A stretch of 64,000 nt of DNA from Thauera sp. (GTDB lineage Bacteria; Pseudomonadota; Gammaproteobacteria; Burkholderiales; Rhodocyclaceae), in NCBI GenBank assembly GCA_017302295.1, contig JAFLDS010000001.1, forward strand, positions 62,001 through 126,000, read 5' to 3'. How positions within the stretch are numbered: the first letter of the stretch is position 1; each line of letters opens with the position of its first letter. The notes under the pieces were generated by a model. The model saw only the letters and a list, made by a program, of their open reading frames with translations, had not been told where the DNA came from and searched no databases. Both the position numbers and the translations under genes were made by a program. Of this stretch, positions 30,724-40,916 are shown piece by piece.

Positions 30724-30732
30724 TGCTAGAAT
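30724..30732 (+). promoter_or_regulatory. Extended -10 promoter before the site-2 protease gene
   Basis: TGCTAGAAT: TG at 30724-30725 and TAGAAT at 30727-30732, 25 bp before the ATG. No good -35 is visible. Confidence 0.4.
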
Positions 30733-30756
30733 GTTTGTTTGTCTGTTCGGGTTTCC

Positions 30757-31416
30757 ATGGATTCGCTGATCTCCACGCTCGCCATCTGGGCGCTGCCCGT
30801 CGTGCTGGCGATCACCCTGCACGAGGCGGCGCATGGCTATGTCGCGCGTCATTTCGGCGATCCGACAGCCGACCTGGCCGGGCGCATCACGCTCAATCCG
30901 CTGCGCCATGTCGATCCGATGGGCACCATCCTGGTGCCGGCGTTGATCCTCGGCGCGAGCGCACTGTTCGGTGGCGGCGGCATCCTGTTCGGCTGGGCCA
31001 AGCCGGTGCCGGTGAATTTCTCGCGCCTGCGCAATCCGAAAGCCGACATGCTGTGGGTTGCGGCCGCCGGACCGTTCGTGAACCTGCTGATGGCCGTTGG
31101 CTGGGGCGTGCTGTTCAAGCTGGCGGTAAGCACCTCGCCCGGCGCCTATACGATTCCGATGATGAAGATGGCCGACGCCGGCATGCAGATCAACACCGTG
31201 CTGATGGTGCTCAATCTGTTCCCGTTGCCGCCGCTCGACGGCGGGCGCATCGCGGTGAGCCTGCTGCCGAACCGCCTGGCATGGCGCTTCGCCCGGATCG
31301 AGCCATACGGCTTTCCGATCCTGCTGGTGCTGCTCTTTACCGGCGTGCTCGGCGCCTTGATGTGGCCGGTGATGGCCTTGTTCCGCTTCTTGCTCTCTAT
31401 CCTGCTCGGTTTCTAA
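30757..31416 (+). CDS. Site-2 protease family membrane metalloprotease
   Basis: 219-residue polytopic membrane protein of the M50 site-2 protease group. HExxH appears at residues 22-26 (HEAAH) in the first helix and the third metal ligand Asp in LFPLPPLDGGR. It is shorter than RseP and lacks PDZ domains, so it belongs to the rhomboid-like compact type found beside scpA in many proteobacteria. Native substrate unknown. The ATG at 30757 is preferred over TTG 30739. It is followed by a 19-residue open frame and then scpA. Confidence 0.88.
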   Translation: MDSLISTLAIWALPVVLAITLHEAAHGYVARHFGDPTADLAGRITLNPLRHVDPMGTILVPALILGASALFGGGGILFGWAKPVPVNFSRLRNPKADMLWVAAAGPFVNLLMAVGWGVLFKLAVSTSPGAYTIPMMKMADAGMQINTVLMVLNLFPLPPLDGGRIAVSLLPNRLAWRFARIEPYGFPILLVLLFTGVLGALMWPVMALFRFLLSILLGF

Positions 31417-31479
31417 CGCGGCGATGAAGGTTTCGACGTTGCGCCTGGCCGATCGCTTCGCCGCGAAGGTACCGAGGGC

Positions 31480-32310
31480 ATGAACCTGCCGCTGGAGCTG
31501 GCGCCACTCGAGTCGGCCGCCGAGCTGGATGGGGTCGCGCGGCTCTACGGCGAGCCCCTGCTCGAACTGCCCAAAGACCTGTATATTCCGCCCGACGCGC
31601 TGCAGGTTTTCCTCGAGGCGTTCGAGGGACCGCTGGATCTCTTGCTTTACCTGATCCGCAGGGCGAACGTTAATGTGCTCGACATCCCGATGGCGCCGCT
31701 GACGGCGCAGTACCTCGCGTATGTCGAGGCGATGCGGGCGACCAACCTCGAGCTGGCAGCCGAGTATCTCCTGATGGCCGCGGTGCTGCTGGAGATCAAG
31801 TCGCGCATGCTGCTGCCCAAACCGCCCCGCGAGGGTGGCGAGGAAGAGGATCCGCGTGCCGAGCTGGTGCGCCGCCTGATCGAGTACGAGCAGATGAAGC
31901 GCGCGGCGGCGCGGATCGAGAGCTTGCCGCGGGCAGAGCGCGACTTCGAGTGGGTGGGCGTGTTCGTCGCCGAGAAGGTGGTCGAGAGGCTGCCGGAGGT
32001 GAGCCTGCACGACCTTCAGCTCGCTTGGCTGCGCATCATGAAGAAGGCGCGCCTGACGCAGAACCACCGCGTTGGCCGCGAGCAGCTTTCGGTCCGCGAA
32101 CACATGACCGACATCCTGCGCAAGCTGCAGGGCGGCGCATTCGTCATGTTCGAGACGCTGTTCGACGTCGATCTTGGTGCGCCGGGCCTGGTGGTGAGCT
32201 TCCTTGCCGTGCTTGAACTGGTGAAGGAGCGATTGGTCGACGTGACCCAGAACGAGGCGTTTGCGCCGATCTACCTGAGACTCGCCGATGGAACGTCCGA
32301 CAACGCCTGA
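31480..32310 (+). CDS. scpA: Segregation and condensation protein A
   Basis: 276-residue kleisin of the SMC-ScpAB condensin. Sequence: [16 protein letters not shown] and [15 protein letters not shown] near the N-terminus (SMC-binding), [22 protein letters not shown], then a C-terminal winged-helix region. It organises and helps segregate the chromosome. ATG at 31480 follows GAGGGC. It overlaps scpB by 23 nt. The SMC partner is not in the window. Confidence 0.93.
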   Translation: MNLPLELAPLESAAELDGVARLYGEPLLELPKDLYIPPDALQVFLEAFEGPLDLLLYLIRRANVNVLDIPMAPLTAQYLAYVEAMRATNLELAAEYLLMAAVLLEIKSRMLLPKPPREGGEEEDPRAELVRRLIEYEQMKRAAARIESLPRAERDFEWVGVFVAEKVVERLPEVSLHDLQLAWLRIMKKARLTQNHRVGREQLSVREHMTDILRKLQGGAFVMFETLFDVDLGAPGLVVSFLAVLELVKERLVDVTQNEAFAPIYLRLADGTSDNA

Positions 32311-32887
32311 AGCTTACCTGCGCATCGTCGAGGCAGCGCTGCTTGCCGCTTCGGGGCCCTTGTCGGTCGGCGAACTGAGGCGTCTGTTCGACGATGATCC
32401 TGGCGCGGATCTGGTGCGGCGTCTGCTTGACGAATTGCGCGCCGAATGGGCAGGTGGCGCTCGCGGCGTCGAACTGGTGCAGCTTGCGAGCGGCTGGCGT
32501 TTCCAGACGCGGCCCGAGTTCCAGGTCTACCTCGACCGGCTGAAGGAAGAGAAGCCGCCGCGGTATTCGCGCGCGGTGATGGAAACGCTCGCGATCATCG
32601 CCTATCGCCAGCCGGTGACGCGTGGTGACATCGAGGACATCCGCGGTGTGGCGGTGTCGCCCAACGTACTGAAAACATTGGAATCGCGTGGCTGGGTCGA
32701 TGTCGTCGGCCACCGCGATACGCCCGGCCGGCCCGCTCTGTTCGCGACCACGCGGCGCTTTCTCGACGACATGGGCCTGCGCAGCCTCACCGAGCTGCCT
32801 GCGCTGACCGAAATTGAAAGGATCATGGATCTTGTCGACACCTCGCAAATCGAATCGGCCGCTGCGGCCGCCCCAGAAGAAGTCTGA
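32288..32887 (+). CDS. scpB: Segregation and condensation protein B
   Basis: 199-residue ScpB, two winged-helix domains. Marks: [36 protein letters not shown] and a [10 protein letters not shown] end. It pairs with ScpA. The ATG overlaps scpA by 23 nt, so the three genes (scpA, scpB, rluB) are a translationally linked set. The 3' end overlaps the start of rluB. Confidence 0.93.
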   Translation: MERPTTPEAYLRIVEAALLAASGPLSVGELRRLFDDDPGADLVRRLLDELRAEWAGGARGVELVQLASGWRFQTRPEFQVYLDRLKEEKPPRYSRAVMETLAIIAYRQPVTRGDIEDIRGVAVSPNVLKTLESRGWVDVVGHRDTPGRPALFATTRRFLDDMGLRSLTELPALTEIERIMDLVDTSQIESAAAAAPEEV

Positions 32888-33986
32888 GCCGATCGAGATC
32901 CTCGATCGGCGCGATCCGCCGCGGCGCGGGCCACGCGCTGGCGGGCAGGAGGGGCACGATGAGGACGCGCAGCCGCGGCGGCCCGATGCCCACCTCAATG
33001 CGGACCCGCGGGGGCCGCGCGCGCGCGATGGTCGGGCGGGGGGGCGACCGAAAGGCGAGGGAAATGCCGCGTCGCGGCCCGATGCGCATCAGTCGGCGCT
33101 GGGGCGAACGGACCGCAGCGAGCGTGCGCCACGTCCCCAGAATGCGCGTGGGCAGGGTGGCGGTCGCAACGCGCCGACCACGCTGACCGAGCCGGAGCGG
33201 CTGCAGAAAGTGTTGGCGCAGGCGGGCGTGGCGTCGCGGCGCGAGATCGAGGAGCTGGTCGTCGCCGGGCGCATCTCGGTAAATGGGCTGCCGGCCTCGC
33301 TCGGGCAGAAGATCGGTCCGGGCGATCGGGTGAAGCTCAACGGCAAACTCATCCCGCTGCGCTTCGCCCAGCGTTCCCCGCGGGTGCTGATCTACCACAA
33401 GCCGGAAGGCGAGATCGTGTCGCGCGACGACCCGGAGGGGCGGCCCACGGTGTTCGAGCGCCTGCCGATGCTGCGCAAGGGGCGATGGCTGGCGGTCGGA
33501 CGGCTCGACTTCAACACGTCCGGCCTGCTGCTGTTCACCAATGACGGCGATCTGGCAAACAGGCTGATGCACCCCCGTTACGAGCTCGATCGCGAGTACG
33601 CGGTGCGCCTGCTCGGCGAGCTCACCGAGGAGCAGGCCAAGTCGCTCATCGACGGCATCCAGCTCGAGGACGGCCCGGCGCGTTTCAACAGCCTGCGCGA
33701 CGAGGGCGGCGAGGGGGCGAACCACTGGTATCGGGTGACGCTCTCAGAGGGCCGCAACCGCGAGGTGCGTCGCATGTTCGAGGCGGTGGGGCTGACCGTG
33801 AGTCGGCTCATGCGGGTTCGCTACGGTCCGGTCGAGCTGCCGGCGCGGCTCAAGCGCGGCATGTGGATGGAGATGAGCGAGGCCGATGCCTGCACGCTGG
33901 CCGGGGTGCCGGTGCCGCAGCGTCGTCCCGATGAGCGCGAAAAGCGCCCGCCCAAGCTGCATCACACCACCCCGCGGCCGCGCTGA
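32832..33986 (+). CDS. rluB: 23S rRNA pseudouridine(2605) synthase (RluB)
   Basis: 384 residues with S4 RNA-binding domain (about 122-170, [23 protein letters not shown]) and RluB/RsuA-type catalytic domain, catalytic Asp226 in GRLDFNTSG. It modifies U2605 of 23S rRNA. The first 115 residues are a basic, Arg/Gly/Pro/Asp-rich disordered extension. No ATG occurs before the S4 domain, so I chose TTG at 32832 with AAAGGA 9 nt before it; TTG 32814 is possible. It overlaps scpB by 56 nt. Confidence 0.9.
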   Translation: MSTPRKSNRPLRPPQKKSEPIEILDRRDPPRRGPRAGGQEGHDEDAQPRRPDAHLNADPRGPRARDGRAGGRPKGEGNAASRPDAHQSALGRTDRSERAPRPQNARGQGGGRNAPTTLTEPERLQKVLAQAGVASRREIEELVVAGRISVNGLPASLGQKIGPGDRVKLNGKLIPLRFAQRSPRVLIYHKPEGEIVSRDDPEGRPTVFERLPMLRKGRWLAVGRLDFNTSGLLLFTNDGDLANRLMHPRYELDREYAVRLLGELTEEQAKSLIDGIQLEDGPARFNSLRDEGGEGANHWYRVTLSEGRNREVRRMFEAVGLTVSRLMRVRYGPVELPARLKRGMWMEMSEADACTLAGVPVPQRRPDEREKRPPKLHHTTPRPR

Positions 33987-34035
33987 AAACAGCCTGCACG
34001 ATGAGGGGCCGGGTCGACCCGTGCGGTGCGCGGGT

Positions 34036-34065
34036 TTGCCCGGCTTTCGGTTTTGCAGCTATAAT
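34036..34065 (+). promoter_or_regulatory. Sigma-70 promoter of the rimP-nusA-infB operon
   Basis: TTGCCC (34036-34041), 18-bp spacer, TATAAT (34060-34065), a consensus -10. Transcription should start near 34072, giving a leader of about 145 nt before rimP. Confidence 0.7.
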
Positions 34066-34170
34066 CAGCGGGCTTTGATGGATGGGTTTCTGAATGTGGC
34101 TGTATCGGACGCATTTGGCGGGCGATCTGTCATCCAGTTGTGACCAGCGGTTGCGAGCGTGGTCGGCAGG

Positions 34171-34193
34171 AATGGGCGTTCAGCCCATTTTTT
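34171..34193 (+). promoter_or_regulatory. Attenuator-like intrinsic terminator in the rimP leader
   Basis: Stem AATGGGC / GCCCATT with GTTCA loop, followed by TTTTTT, lying between the promoter at 34036-34065 and the rimP start at 34216. A classical terminator placed in the leader of an operon encoding NusA, a termination factor, suggests transcription attenuation. Confidence 0.7.
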
Positions 34194-34215
34194 ATTTGTG
34201 GCACAGGTGGTGGTG

Positions 34216-34650
34216 ATGCGGCCGGGAATCGAAAATCTGATCGAACAGGTGGTGACGGGGCTGGGCTTCGAACTCGTGGATATAGAGTTCTCGCCCAAGG
34301 GCAGACTGCTGCGCGTCTTCATCGACATCGAGCGCGGCATCACCGTGGATGACTGCGCCACCGTCAGTAACCAGCTGCAGCGTGTGTTCGAAGTCGAGAA
34401 CGTCGATTACGACCGGCTCGAGATCTCCTCGCCGGGTCTGGATCGTCCGCTGAAGAAGCTGGCCGATTTCGAACGTTACGCCGGTAGCGAGATCCAGCTG
34501 CGTGTTTCGCTGCCGATCAACAATCAACGAAATTTCGCAGGTGTGCTCGGCGGGGTGCGGGACGGCGCAGTGGTCCTTGCCACCGAGAAGGGCGAGATGC
34601 TGTTTCCCTTCGACGACATCGAGAAGGCGCGCCTTGTACCCAAATTCTGA
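34216..34650 (+). CDS. rimP: Ribosome maturation factor RimP
   Basis: 144-residue protein needed for 30S subunit maturation. N-terminal domain: LIEQVVTGLGFELVDIEFSPKGRLLRVFID, ITVDDCATVSNQLQ, and LEISSPGLDRPLKK; C-terminal SH3-like part about 85-144. ATG at 34216 is preceded by AGGTGGTGGTG. In-frame GTGs lie immediately upstream. It opens the rimP-nusA-infB-rbfA-truB-rpsO-pnp block and is 27 bp from nusA. Confidence 0.95.
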   Translation: MRPGIENLIEQVVTGLGFELVDIEFSPKGRLLRVFIDIERGITVDDCATVSNQLQRVFEVENVDYDRLEISSPGLDRPLKKLADFERYAGSEIQLRVSLPINNQRNFAGVLGGVRDGAVVLATEKGEMLFPFDDIEKARLVPKF

Positions 34651-34677
34651 GACTCTGGATGTGGAGGTTATTCTGAA

Positions 34678-36153
34678 ATGAGCCGCGAAATTCTGCTGCT
34701 TGTCGATGCGCTGGCGCGGGAAAAGAACGTCGCCAAGGACATCGTGTTTGCCGCGCTCGAGTCCGCGCTGGCCTCTGCGACCAAGAAGCGTATCCATGAC
34801 GACGCCGACGTGGTGGTGTCGATCGATCGTGACTCCGGTGATCACACATCGTATCGCCGCTGGGTCGTTATGCTCGACGAGGACGTCACCAACGACGAGG
34901 CCGAGATGGGCATCATCGATGCGCGCGAGATCAACCCCGACATTCAGCTCGGCGAGTACATCACCGAGCCGCTGGAGCCGATCGATTTCGGCCGCATCGG
35001 CGCCCAGGCCGCCAAGCAGGTCATCCTGCAGAAGATTCGCGACGCCGAGCGCGAGCAGGTGCTGAACGACTTCCTCGAGCGCAAGGAATTCCTCGTCTCG
35101 GGTTCGATCAAGCGCATGGAGCGCGGCAGTGCGATCATCGAGGTTGGCCGCATGGAAGCGGTGCTGCCGCGGGATCAGCAGATCCCGCGCGAGAATCTGC
35201 GCGTCGGCGACCGCGTCAAGGCCTTCCTGCTCAAGATCGACCGTGGCGCCCGTGGCCCGCAGTTGATCCTGTCGCGGACCGCGCCGGAATTCCTCATGAA
35301 GCTGTTCGAGCTCGAAGTGCCGGAGATCGAGGACGGCCTGCTCGAGATCAAGGCCTGTGCCCGCGACCCCGGGCTGCGTGCGAAGATCGCGGTCAAGTCG
35401 AACGATCAGCGCATCGACCCGATCGGCACCTGCGTCGGCTTGCGCGGTTCGCGTGTCACCGCGGTGCGCAACGAGATCGGCGGAGAACAGATCGACATCA
35501 TCGTGTGGGCCGCGGATCCGGCCCAGTTCGTCGTTGCCGCGCTGCAGCCGGCCGAGGTCGTGTCCATCGTCGTAGACGAGGAAGCGCACGGCATGGACGT
35601 GGTGGTGGACGAGAACAACCTCGCCATCGCGATCGGCCGCAACGGCCAGAACGTGAAGCTGGCCTCCGAGCTCACCGGGTGGACGATCAACCTGATGAGC
35701 GAGCAGGAGTCGGCCGAGAAAACCGCTCAGGAACAGCAGGGCTTGCGTGCGCTGTTCATGGAAAAGCTGGACGTCGACGAAGAGGTCGCCGACATCCTGA
35801 TCGAGGAGGGATTCTCCTCGCTCGAAGAGATCGCCTACGTCCCGCTGGCCGAGATGCTCGAAATCGACGCCTTCGACGAGGACACGGTGAACGAGCTGCG
35901 CAACCGTGCGCGCAACGTTCTGCTGACCGAGGCGATCGTGACTGAAGAGCAGCTGGAGAATGTCTCCGACGATCTGCTCAACCTCGACGGCATGGAGAAG
36001 TCCCTTGCCGCCAAACTGGCCCAGAAGGGTGTGTGTACCCGCGACGACCTGGCCGACCTCGCGGTCGACGAACTGGTCGAGATGGCCGGGATCGACGAAG
36101 AGAGAGCCAAGGCGCTGATTTCCGTTGCTCGCGCCCATTGGTTCGAAGATTGA
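34678..36153 (+). CDS. nusA: Transcription termination/antitermination factor NusA
   Basis: 491-residue RNA polymerase-bound factor. N-terminal RNAP-binding domain about 1-130, S1 about 135-200, KH1-KH2 about 230-345 ([25 protein letters not shown]), two C-terminal acidic helix-hairpin-helix repeats (about 365-490). ATG follows GGAGG at 34663-34667. Length and domain set match E. coli NusA. It probably controls its own operon through the leader terminator (inference). Confidence 0.97.
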   Translation: MSREILLLVDALAREKNVAKDIVFAALESALASATKKRIHDDADVVVSIDRDSGDHTSYRRWVVMLDEDVTNDEAEMGIIDAREINPDIQLGEYITEPLEPIDFGRIGAQAAKQVILQKIRDAEREQVLNDFLERKEFLVSGSIKRMERGSAIIEVGRMEAVLPRDQQIPRENLRVGDRVKAFLLKIDRGARGPQLILSRTAPEFLMKLFELEVPEIEDGLLEIKACARDPGLRAKIAVKSNDQRIDPIGTCVGLRGSRVTAVRNEIGGEQIDIIVWAADPAQFVVAALQPAEVVSIVVDEEAHGMDVVVDENNLAIAIGRNGQNVKLASELTGWTINLMSEQESAEKTAQEQQGLRALFMEKLDVDEEVADILIEEGFSSLEEIAYVPLAEMLEIDAFDEDTVNELRNRARNVLLTEAIVTEEQLENVSDDLLNLDGMEKSLAAKLAQKGVCTRDDLADLAVDELVEMAGIDEERAKALISVARAHWFED

Positions 36154-36166
36154 TGGGAGGGCAGTA

Positions 36167-38989
36167 ATGGAACAGATGAGCGTGACCCAGTTTGCCGGCG
36201 AACTGAAAATGCCGGCCGTGGCGCTGCTCGAGCAGTTGAAGCGCGCGGGCGTGGACAAGTCCGGCCCCGCGGACCTGCTTACCGAACAGGACAAGGCGCG
36301 GTTGCTCGAATACCTGCGCAGATCCCACGGCGACACCGAGCCGAAAGGCAAGATCACACTGACGCGCAAGCAGACGTCGGAGATCCGTGCGACGGACTCG
36401 ACCGGGCGTGCGCGCACGGTGCAGGTGGAGGTGCGCAAGAAGCGCACCTTCGTCAAGCGTGACGAGCTTGCGCCCGAGGCGGCGAGCGAGGCCCAGGCGA
36501 TTGCCGAGCAGCCTGTCGAGCAGGTAGACATCGAGGTGCCCGAAGTCGCACAGGCGGAAGTCGTGCAGGCCGAGGTGGTGACCGAGCCGGTTGTTGCCGT
36601 GGTGCCTGAGCCCGTCATTGAGGAGGCGCCGGCCGTCGAGCCTGAACCGACGGTCGTCGAAGAGGCCCCGGCCGTGGTTCCCGAGCCCGTGGCCGAGGTG
36701 CCTGAGGCGTCGAAGCAAGCCGAGGCGAAGCCTGCGGCCAAGCCGACGGTCACGCTGGTGCGTCCCAAGCCGGTGTCGATCAACGAGCTGCTGAGCGACG
36801 AAGAGCGCGCGAATCGTGAGCGCGAGGCCAATCGCGCTCGCGCACTTGCCGAGCGGCAGCAGGCCGACCTGCGCGCCCGCCAGGAACGCGAGGCCTCGGC
36901 GCGTGCCGTCGCCGATGCGCGACGGGCCGAGGAAGAGGCGCGCCTGCGCGCCGAGCAGCAGAAGAAGGAAGAGGCAGCCAAGCCGGCGCCCAAGGCGCCG
37001 TCCGGAACGCTGCATCGTCCGGCAAAGACCGAAGACAAGCCTGCCAAGGACGCCAAGCGCGGTGCGCCCGCCCCGGCGCGCGACACCGACGGAGCGAAGC
37101 GTCGCGGTGGCCTGAAGACGCGTGGCGAGGTCGGTGCGACGACTGGCTCGAGCTGGCGCGGCGGTGGCAAGGGCGGTGGCCGTCATGGCCGCCAGCAGGA
37201 TGACCGTCAGTCCTTCCAGGCCCCCACCGAGCCGATCGTGCGCGAAGTGCATGTGCCCGAGACGATCACCGTGGCCGATCTGGCCCACAAGATGTCGGTG
37301 AAGGCGACCGAGGTCATCAAGGCCCTGATGAAGATGGGTTCGATGGTCACGATCAACCAGGTGCTGGACCAGGAAACGGCGATGATCATCGTCGAGGAAA
37401 TGGGCCACAAGGCACTGGCGGCCAAGCTCGACGATCCGGACGCTTTCCTCGAGGAAGAGGAGCACAAGGATGTCGAAGTGCTGCCGCGCGCACCGGTCGT
37501 CACCGTCATGGGTCACGTCGACCACGGCAAGACCTCGCTGCTCGACTTCATCCGCCGTGCGAAGGTTGCGGCGGGTGAGTTCGGCGGCATCACGCAGCAT
37601 ATCGGCGCCTATCACGTCGAGACGGATCGGGGCATGCTGACCTTCCTCGATACGCCGGGCCACGAAGCGTTTACCGCGATGCGTGCGCGTGGCGCGAAGG
37701 CGACCGACATCGTCATTCTGGTTGTTGCAGCCGACGATGGCGTGATGCCGCAGACGCGCGAAGCCATCCACCACGCCAAGGCGGCCGGCGTGCCGCTGGT
37801 GGTGGCGATCAACAAGATCGACAAGGCGGAAGCGAATCCCGATCGCGTCAAGCAGGAACTGATCGCAGAGGGCGTGATTCCCGAGGAGTACGGCGGCGAA
37901 GTGATGTTCATGCCGGTTTCTGCGAAGAAGGGCACGGGTATCGACGAATTGCTCGAAGCGGTGCTGCTGCAGGCTGAAGTGCTGGAGCTGACCGCGCCGG
38001 TCGATGCGCCGGCCAAGGGGCTGATCATCGAGGCGCGTCTCGACAAGGGGCGCGGCCCGGTGGCTTCCCTGCTGGTGCAGTCCGGCACGCTGCGCAAGGG
38101 CGACGTGCTGCTGGCCGGCGCGACCTTCGGCCGCATCCGCGCGATGCTGGACGAGAATGGCAAGCAGATCGACGAGGCCGGTCCGTCAATTCCGGTCGAG
38201 ATCCTCGGCCTGTCTGATGTGCCGGCAGCGGGCGACGAAGCGATCGGACTGTCCGACGAGAAGAAGGCGCGCGAAATCGCGCTGTTCCGCCAGGGCAAGT
38301 TCCGCGACGTCAAGCTCGCCAAGCAGCAGGCGGCCAAGCTTGAGACCATGCTCGAACAGATGTCTGAGGGCGAGGTCAAGAGCCTTCCGCTCATCATCAA
38401 GGCCGACGTGCAGGGTTCGCAGGAAGCGCTGGTGCAGTCGCTGCAGAAGCTCTCCACCGACGAGGTCCGGGTCAACGTCATCCACGCCGGCGTCGGCGCG
38501 GTTTCCGAGTCCGACGTCAACCTGGCGCAAGCCTCGAGTGCGGTCATCATCGGCTTCAATACGCGTGCCGATGCCGGCGCGCGCAAGCTGGCCGAGACCT
38601 TCGGCGTCGATATCCGCTACTACAACATCATCTACGATGCCGTCGATGAGGTGAAGGCTGCGCTGTCGGGCATGCTGGCACCTGAGAAGCGCGAAGAGGT
38701 GATTGGCCTCGTCGAGATCCGTCAGGTGTTCGTGATCTCGAAGGTGGGTTCGGTCGCGGGCTGCTACGTGCTCGAAGGCACGGTCAAGCGTGGCTCGTCC
38801 GCCCGCCTGCTGCGCAACCACGTGGTGCAGTGGACCGGCGAGCTCGATTCGCTGAAGCGCTTCAAGGATGACGTGAAGGAAGTGAAGGCCGGCTATGAGT
38901 GCGGCCTGCAACTCAAGAACTACAACGACATCCAGGAAGGCGATCAGCTCGAGATCTTCGAGATCAAGGAAGTGGCGAGGACCCTGTAA
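36167..38989 (+). CDS. infB: Translation initiation factor IF-2
   Basis: 940-residue initiation GTPase. IF2_N domain at about 1-55, a long Glu/Pro/Ala/Val-rich then Arg/Ala/Glu-rich disordered linker (about 60-300), a second IF2_N domain (about 365-415), G domain with GHVDHGKT at 449-456, DTPGHEAF and NKID, then domains II-IV. Start ATG follows GGGAGGG; an internal ATG three codons later is possible. It is 13 bp after nusA and 3 bp before rbfA. Confidence 0.97.
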   Translation: MEQMSVTQFAGELKMPAVALLEQLKRAGVDKSGPADLLTEQDKARLLEYLRRSHGDTEPKGKITLTRKQTSEIRATDSTGRARTVQVEVRKKRTFVKRDELAPEAASEAQAIAEQPVEQVDIEVPEVAQAEVVQAEVVTEPVVAVVPEPVIEEAPAVEPEPTVVEEAPAVVPEPVAEVPEASKQAEAKPAAKPTVTLVRPKPVSINELLSDEERANREREANRARALAERQQADLRARQEREASARAVADARRAEEEARLRAEQQKKEEAAKPAPKAPSGTLHRPAKTEDKPAKDAKRGAPAPARDTDGAKRRGGLKTRGEVGATTGSSWRGGGKGGGRHGRQQDDRQSFQAPTEPIVREVHVPETITVADLAHKMSVKATEVIKALMKMGSMVTINQVLDQETAMIIVEEMGHKALAAKLDDPDAFLEEEEHKDVEVLPRAPVVTVMGHVDHGKTSLLDFIRRAKVAAGEFGGITQHIGAYHVETDRGMLTFLDTPGHEAFTAMRARGAKATDIVILVVAADDGVMPQTREAIHHAKAAGVPLVVAINKIDKAEANPDRVKQELIAEGVIPEEYGGEVMFMPVSAKKGTGIDELLEAVLLQAEVLELTAPVDAPAKGLIIEARLDKGRGPVASLLVQSGTLRKGDVLLAGATFGRIRAMLDENGKQIDEAGPSIPVEILGLSDVPAAGDEAIGLSDEKKAREIALFRQGKFRDVKLAKQQAAKLETMLEQMSEGEVKSLPLIIKADVQGSQEALVQSLQKLSTDEVRVNVIHAGVGAVSESDVNLAQASSAVIIGFNTRADAGARKLAETFGVDIRYYNIIYDAVDEVKAALSGMLAPEKREEVIGLVEIRQVFVISKVGSVAGCYVLEGTVKRGSSARLLRNHVVQWTGELDSLKRFKDDVKEVKAGYECGLQLKNYNDIQEGDQLEIFEIKEVARTL

Positions 38990-38992
38990 GCG

Positions 38993-39406
38993 ATGCCCAA
39001 GGAGTATTCCCGCAGCCAGCGCGTGGTGGAGCAGATCCGCCGCGAGCTGGCCGAGCTGATCCGGCTCGAGGTGAAGGATCCGCGCGTCGGCTTCATCACG
39101 CTGACCGACGTCGAGATCACGCCCGACTATGCGCATGCCAAGGTGTATTTCACCTCGATGACGGGCGAGGCGGACGTGCCGGAGATCCTGCAGGGTCTGC
39201 GGCGCGCGAGCGGCTTCCTGCGTCGCGAGCTGGGACGCCGCGTCCGCATCCACACCACGCCCGAACTGCACTGGCACTACGATCGCTCGGTCGAGGAGGG
39301 CAGCCGACTGTCCAAGCTCATCGACGATGTCGTGCGTGAGGACGAGGCGCGCCGTGAGGACGGCGACGAAGCGAGCGATGGGCACGGTGACGGCACCAAG
39401 TCCTGA
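38993..39406 (+). CDS. rbfA: Ribosome-binding factor A
   Basis: 137-residue KH-fold protein for 16S rRNA 5'-end maturation. Family motifs: RSQRVVEQIRRELAELI, DPRVGFITLTDVEITPDYAHAKVYFT, and a C-terminal HWHYDRSVEEGSRL. The ATG starts 4 nt after the infB stop. The last 29 nt overlap the probable truB start. The tail after residue 115 is acidic and disordered. Confidence 0.95.
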   Translation: MPKEYSRSQRVVEQIRRELAELIRLEVKDPRVGFITLTDVEITPDYAHAKVYFTSMTGEADVPEILQGLRRASGFLRRELGRRVRIHTTPELHWHYDRSVEEGSRLSKLIDDVVREDEARREDGDEASDGHGDGTKS

Positions 39407-40364
39407 TGTTCCGTCGGGCGCGAAGCGTGCAAAGAGGGTGCAACGGAAGATCGTACGACGCATCGTCGATGGCGTCCTGCTGCTCGACAAGCCGCAGGGA
39501 CTGAGCTCCAACCATGCACTTCAGACTGCGCGCCGCCTGCTGAATGCGGCGAAGGCCGGACACACCGGCACGCTCGACCCGATGGCCAGCGGCTTGCTGC
39601 CGCTCACCTTCGGCGAGGCGACCAAGTTCTCGCAGATGCTGCTCGATGCCGACAAGACCTACGAAGCGGTCGTGCAGCTCGGCGTCGAAACCGACAGCGG
39701 CGATGCCGAGGGCGCGGTGATTGCGACGCATCCGGTCGCGGTGGCCGAGGCGCAGCTCGGCGAGGTCCTGGCGCGTTTCCGTGGCGAAATCGACCAGGTG
39801 CCGCCCATGTACTCCGCCCTCAAGCGAGATGGCAAGGCGCTGTATGAGTATGCGCGCGAGGGGGTCGAACTCGAGCGCGCGCCGCGGCGCGTGACGATTC
39901 ATGCGCTGGATTTGCTCGATTTCGCCGGCGAGCGGTTCTCGCTGCGCGTGAGCTGCAGCAAGGGCACCTACATCCGCAGCCTCGCGATGGACATCGGCAC
40001 CGCACTCGGTTGCGGTGCGCATCTGTGCGGGCTGCGCCGCACGCGGATCGGGTCTTTCGAGGTCGGGGATGCGGTGTCGCTCGACCGGATCGAGGCGACG
40101 GCGGAGAATGAGCGCGACGCGCTGCTGGCCCCGGTCGATGCGCTGGTCAGCGAATTCCCGGCGGTCGTGCTGGACGTCGAGCAGGAAGGCTGGCTGCTGC
40201 AGGGGCGCACGCTGCGGCTTTCGAGTCCGGGCAGCGCTGGGCCGGTGCGTGCCTATGGGCCGCAGGGGTTTCTCGGGCTGGCGCAATGGCAGCCTGACGG
40301 CGCCCTGGCACCCAAGCGGCTGATTGCCACCGGTGCTGGCGTGGCGATCAGCGCATCCGCATGA
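39378..40364 (+). CDS. truB: tRNA pseudouridine(55) synthase
   Basis: Makes the universal psi-55 in tRNA T-loops. 328 residues from the ATG used. Catalytic Asp67 lies in HTGTLDPMASG, preceded by LLLDKPQGLSSNHAL. The central RNA-binding part has VPPMYSALKRDGK and YEYAREG, and the C-terminal PUA-like domain runs about 250-320. The start is uncertain: the ATG at 39378 overlaps rbfA by 29 nt, and GTG 39387 or 39438 are in frame. Confidence 0.94.
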   Translation: MGTVTAPSPDVPSGAKRAKRVQRKIVRRIVDGVLLLDKPQGLSSNHALQTARRLLNAAKAGHTGTLDPMASGLLPLTFGEATKFSQMLLDADKTYEAVVQLGVETDSGDAEGAVIATHPVAVAEAQLGEVLARFRGEIDQVPPMYSALKRDGKALYEYAREGVELERAPRRVTIHALDLLDFAGERFSLRVSCSKGTYIRSLAMDIGTALGCGAHLCGLRRTRIGSFEVGDAVSLDRIEATAENERDALLAPVDALVSEFPAVVLDVEQEGWLLQGRTLRLSSPGSAGPVRAYGPQGFLGLAQWQPDGALAPKRLIATGAGVAISASA

Positions 40365-40370
40365 TATGGA

Positions 40371-40398
40371 TTGAGTTTTTGGTTCGGCGGGGTATAAT
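40371..40398 (+). promoter_or_regulatory. rpsO promoter
   Basis: TTGAGT (40371-40376), 16-bp spacer, TATAAT (40393-40398). It gives a leader of about 35 nt for rpsO. Confidence 0.65.
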
Positions 40399-40440
40399 CC
40401 GCCGCTTCTGATTGGCAGAAAAACACGAGTAAAGACACAC

Positions 40441-40710
40441 ATGGCTCTTGATAACGCATCCAAGTCGAAGATCGTCTCCGACTTTCAGCGCGCCCAAGGC
40501 GACACCGGCTCCCCGGAAGTCCAGGTTGCGCTCCTGACCGCCCGCATCAACGGTCTCGCCCCCCACTTCAAGGAACACGCGAAGGATCACCACTCGCGTC
40601 GTGGCCTGCTGAAGATGGTCAGCCAGCGCCGCAAGCTGCTGGACTACCTGAAGGGTCGTAACGCCGACAGCTACCGCAATCTGATCGAGCGTCTCGGCCT
40701 GCGCAAGTAA
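40441..40710 (+). CDS. rpsO: 30S ribosomal protein S15
   Basis: 89-residue S15, full length. Features: [27 protein letters not shown] and the C-terminal RNA-binding [25 protein letters not shown]. It binds 16S rRNA three-way junction and often represses its own mRNA. It has its own promoter (40371-40398) and a terminator (40762-40798), so pnp may be read through or initiated separately. Confidence 0.98.
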   Translation: MALDNASKSKIVSDFQRAQGDTGSPEVQVALLTARINGLAPHFKEHAKDHHSRRGLLKMVSQRRKLLDYLKGRNADSYRNLIERLGLRK

Positions 40711-40761
40711 TTGCGTCCGTGACGAGCACGACAGCGCCGATCAGGGCGACTTAAGCCAGCA

Positions 40762-40798
40762 AAGCCGGTGCGAGCCCAACAGGGTCGCGCCGGCTTTT
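40762..40798 (+). terminator. Intrinsic terminator after rpsO
   Basis: Imperfect 11-bp stem with one G.U pair (AGCCGGTGCGA / TCGCGCCGGCT), an 11-nt loop, then TTTTG; it lies about 52 bp after the rpsO stop and before pnp. Confidence 0.65.
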
Positions 40799-40916
40799 GT
40801 CGTTTCGGCCGAGTGCAGCCCGGACCGTGCGCCAGCCAGCGCGCCGTCATTCCGCGAGCCCTGCGGGCCCGCCCATGCAGTTGTAGTCTGCTGCCTTCAC
40901 CGAAAAGGAATTCCCC

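Noticed and set aside
34008-34047. Hairpin as terminator of rluB
   Set aside because: Stem is interrupted and it overlaps the -35 of the rimP promoter; only a weak T run follows.
34066-34170. tRNA or metY-like gene in the rimP leader
   Set aside because: No cloverleaf, no anticodon stem pairing, and no CCA end could be fitted.
36227-37070. Glu/Pro/Ala-rich region of infB as an insertion
   Set aside because: Low-complexity linkers of this kind are normal for proteobacterial IF-2, and the frame is continuous.
34192-37170. Long open frame antisense to rimP-nusA-infB
   Set aside because: Shadow of three well-supported genes in GC-rich DNA; low-complexity Ser/Ala/Gly translation, no domain.
40711-40916. 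Small RNA between rpsO and pnp
   Set aside because: Only the rpsO terminator is convincing; the remainder has no promoter-terminator pair of its own.
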